This document shows positions 5,093 to 6,787 of a stretch of DNA of 6,787 bases, in pieces. The stretch covers positions 1 through 6,787 of the forward strand of contig JAUWYT010000085.1 in assembly GCA_030615705.1 (NCBI GenBank), written 5' to 3'. Both the position numbers and the translations under genes were made by a program. Within the stretch, counting starts at the first letter, position 1. The number at the start of each line of letters is the position of its first letter. Source of the stretch: Chloroflexota bacterium (GTDB lineage Bacteria > Chloroflexota > Anaerolineae > VGOG01). The notes under the pieces are model-generated. The model was not told the origin of the DNA. It ran no database searches and worked only from the letters and a program-made list of their open reading frames with translations.

Positions 5093-6787
5093 TCATTTGA
5101 GGTACATCGCTCTGGCGAACTCATCAACGAAACGGCTATCGTTGGTTAGCTCGATGTATTCGACCTGGCGGGCGATCTCAGCGGCCTTGGCCCGCTGCTC
5201 CTTGGAGACGAGAGCCAGCTTAGCCCCCATGCCCGCTGCGTTGCCCACCTGGTTAAAGCGCTCCAAAGGCAGGGGCGGAAACATGCCGATAGCGATGGCG
5301 CTGGATACGTCAATGTAGGTTCCGAAGGCCCCCGCTATGATCACCCCGTCAATGTCCCGCTCGGATAGGCCAGCTTCGTCCAGGAGGATATTGATGCCTG
5401 CTCGAATGGCCCCCTTGGCCAGTTGAATCTCGCCTATGTCGCCTCGGGTGAGGACCACATCGCGGCCGTTCCCACCCTCCTCAGCCGCCACCAAAACAAA
5501 CTCCGGGCCGTGCTCTGTGCGTCGCACTCGGGGGTGAACACCCATGTTTCCCCTCTCGTCCACAACTCCCAACTGGCGCAGTTGAGCTACCGCATCCAAA
5601 ACACCTGAACCGCAGAGGCCCACTGGCGGAGCGTCGCCGATGGTCTGGTATTCCACGCCAGAGGCCACGATGCGCAATCGCTCGATAGCTCCCTCGGCGG
5701 CCCGCATGCCATCCTTGATGTGTGCTCCTTCGAAGGCCGGGCCTGAGGCGGTAGAGCAGGCGACGAGCCGGCCGTTGGCTCTCAGAACCACTTCGGTGTT
5801 GGTGCCGATGTCCAGGCCCAGTACCGCCCCCTCAGCCTCGCAAATCTCCGCGGAAAGAATCATGGCCACGTGGTCAGCCCCGACGAAGCCGGCGATAATG
5901 GGAAGCAAGTGGACATAGCCACCGGGGGCGATCTCCAGCTCTACCTCCCTGGCTTTCAAATCCAAAGCTTCACTGACCGCTGGCAGATAAGGTGCCAGGC
6001 CCAGTTGTCTCACGGGCAGACCGAGGAAGAGGTGGTGCATGGCGGTGTTGCCTACCACTACTGCTTCCACTATCTCCTCCGGAAGATGGTCGCTCTGGGT
6101 GCAGAGGTTCCAGGCCAGGTCGTTCACAGCACCAACGGCCTCTTCACGCAGAGTAACAGCCTGCTCCTCTCCTTCCATGGCATAGGCGATGCGGGCCATC
6201 ACGTCCTCGCCATAGGCGATCTGGGGGTTCATGGCCCCTGCCATGGCCAGGGTTCGGCCCGTCTCCAGGTCCACCAGATAGCCAGCCAGCTTCGTCGTCC
6301 CCAGGTCAATGGCCAAACCAAGGGGCTCGTGCCCCAGCGGGTTGAAGCTGACCACTTCCTGGCCTCGCAAGCCGACAGTGCCTGACCATCCCCACTCCCT
6401 CAAACGGGTGGACAGTTGACGCAGCACCGCGAAGTCTACGATCAAATCGCTTAAGCCAAGCGTCTCTACCAAATGATCTCGCACTCGATCCAGGTCGGAG
6501 CGGATGTCCTCCAGGGTGGGTGGGGGGAGTCGAACGTCGCAGCCCACCACTACTGGGACGACGGGCACTGTCAGCTCTTGTCCTTCCACCTGGATGCGCT
6601 GTGCCGCTGTCAGCGATTGAGGTGGGATGTGGACCTTGAGATCGCTCAGGACCTCGGCCTGGCAGGCCAGGCGATAGCCGTTCGCTATCTCACCTGGGTC
6701 GAGGCTTTTCCTTTCCGTTTCGCTCAGTGGCGAGAGCTGGCCTTCGAGAACCCGTACCTTACAGCGGCCGCAGGTGCCCTGTCCCCC
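5093..6787 (-). CDS. RACo-like ATP-dependent reductive activator of corrinoid proteins (5' partial)
   Basis: An uninterrupted frame enters from the right edge, giving 564 residues; positions count from the first codon in the window. The N-terminus is a [2Fe-2S] ferredoxin domain: GGQGTCGRCKVRVLEG (1-16) with Cys 6 and 9, and Cys 42 in RLACQ. The first ligand Cys should be the codon just outside. After a linker and middle region comes an ASKHA ATPase (DUF4445/RACo C-terminal) with phosphate motifs AIDLGTTKLAGYLVD (159-173) and LGLDIGTNTEVVL (323-335), CSTASGPAFEGAHIKDGMRA (344-363) and adenosine motif IIAGAFGTYID (483-493). Characterised RACo proteins couple ATP hydrolysis to reduction of inactive Co(II) corrinoid to Co(I) in methyltransferase systems. 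The GTG at 6589 is internal, not the start, because coding continues upstream with ferredoxin motifs. The LysM-LTD gene follows 15 bp later. No corrinoid protein or methyltransferase is in view. Confidence 0.92.
   Translation of the reverse strand, partial: GGQGTCGRCKVRVLEGQLSPLSETERKSLDPGEIANGYRLACQAEVLSDLKVHIPPQSLTAAQRIQVEGQELTVPVVPVVVGCDVRLPPPTLEDIRSDLDRVRDHLVETLGLSDLIVDFAVLRQLSTRLREWGWSGTVGLRGQEVVSFNPLGHEPLGLAIDLGTTKLAGYLVDLETGRTLAMAGAMNPQIAYGEDVMARIAYAMEGEEQAVTLREEAVGAVNDLAWNLCTQSDHLPEEIVEAVVVGNTAMHHLFLGLPVRQLGLAPYLPAVSEALDLKAREVELEIAPGGYVHLLPIIAGFVGADHVAMILSAEICEAEGAVLGLDIGTNTEVVLRANGRLVACSTASGPAFEGAHIKDGMRAAEGAIERLRIVASGVEYQTIGDAPPVGLCGSGVLDAVAQLRQLGVVDERGNMGVHPRVRRTEHGPEFVLVAAEEGGNGRDVVLTRGDIGEIQLAKGAIRAGINILLDEAGLSERDIDGVIIAGAFGTYIDVSSAIAIGMFPPLPLERFNQVGNAAGMGAKLALVSKEQRAKAAEIARQVEYIELTNDSRFVDEFARAMYLK

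Noticed and set aside
5870..6385. 171-codon plus-strand frame opposite the RACo-like gene
   Set aside because: High-GC antisense shadow with low-complexity, His/Gln-rich composition and no family resemblance; the minus-strand ASKHA ATPase explains the stretch.

Overview
The window looks like a chromosomal segment of an anaerobic, moderately GC-rich bacterium, most likely a member of the Chloroflexota (Anaerolineae or a relative). That placement is an inference. It rests on the style of the proteins: a LysM plus lamin-tail surface protein with a Pro/Thr-rich linker, a long ferredoxin-ASKHA corrinoid activator, and a DnaX ending in a short conserved tail. No 16S rRNA gene or other decisive marker is present.

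Left part (1-1000): the first 44 codons of a RelA/SpoT-type (p)ppGpp enzyme run leftward off the edge. A tRNA-His (GTG) with its encoded G-1 follows on the plus strand. Between this tRNA and the convergent recR lies a pair of facing arrays of 7-base units around a short hairpin.

Centre-left (387-3176, minus strand): the classic dnaX - ybaB/ebfC - recR cluster for replication and recombinational repair. Each gene has a good ribosome binding site, and an extended -10 promoter is proposed just upstream of dnaX. Three of the natural starts (dnaX, ybaB, recR) lie inside the longest open frames and are reassigned here from Shine-Dalgarno position and family alignment.

Centre (3121-3751): a divergent intergenic region with four closely spaced inverted repeats. 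It is followed by a near-consensus promoter (TTGTCT, 17 bp, TGC-TATAAT) driving a 58-residue TatA-type Sec-independent translocase protein. Downstream of tatA is a second intergenic stretch with nested inverted repeats, ending at the ribosome binding site of a histidine-phosphatase gene.

Right part (3752-6787): a plus-strand histidine phosphatase of the phosphoglycerate mutase/CobC branch converges on, and overlaps by 9 bp, a minus-strand pair. The pair comprises a RACo-like reductive activator of corrinoid proteins (its first codons lie just beyond the edge) and, 15 bp downstream, a membrane-anchored LysM plus lamin-tail protein. RACo points to corrinoid-dependent methyl transfer in the organism, although no methyltransferase is visible here. 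Nothing in the window is a clear new defence or mobile system. The most unusual features are the intergenic palindromes and arrays and the RACo/LysM-LTD pairing.
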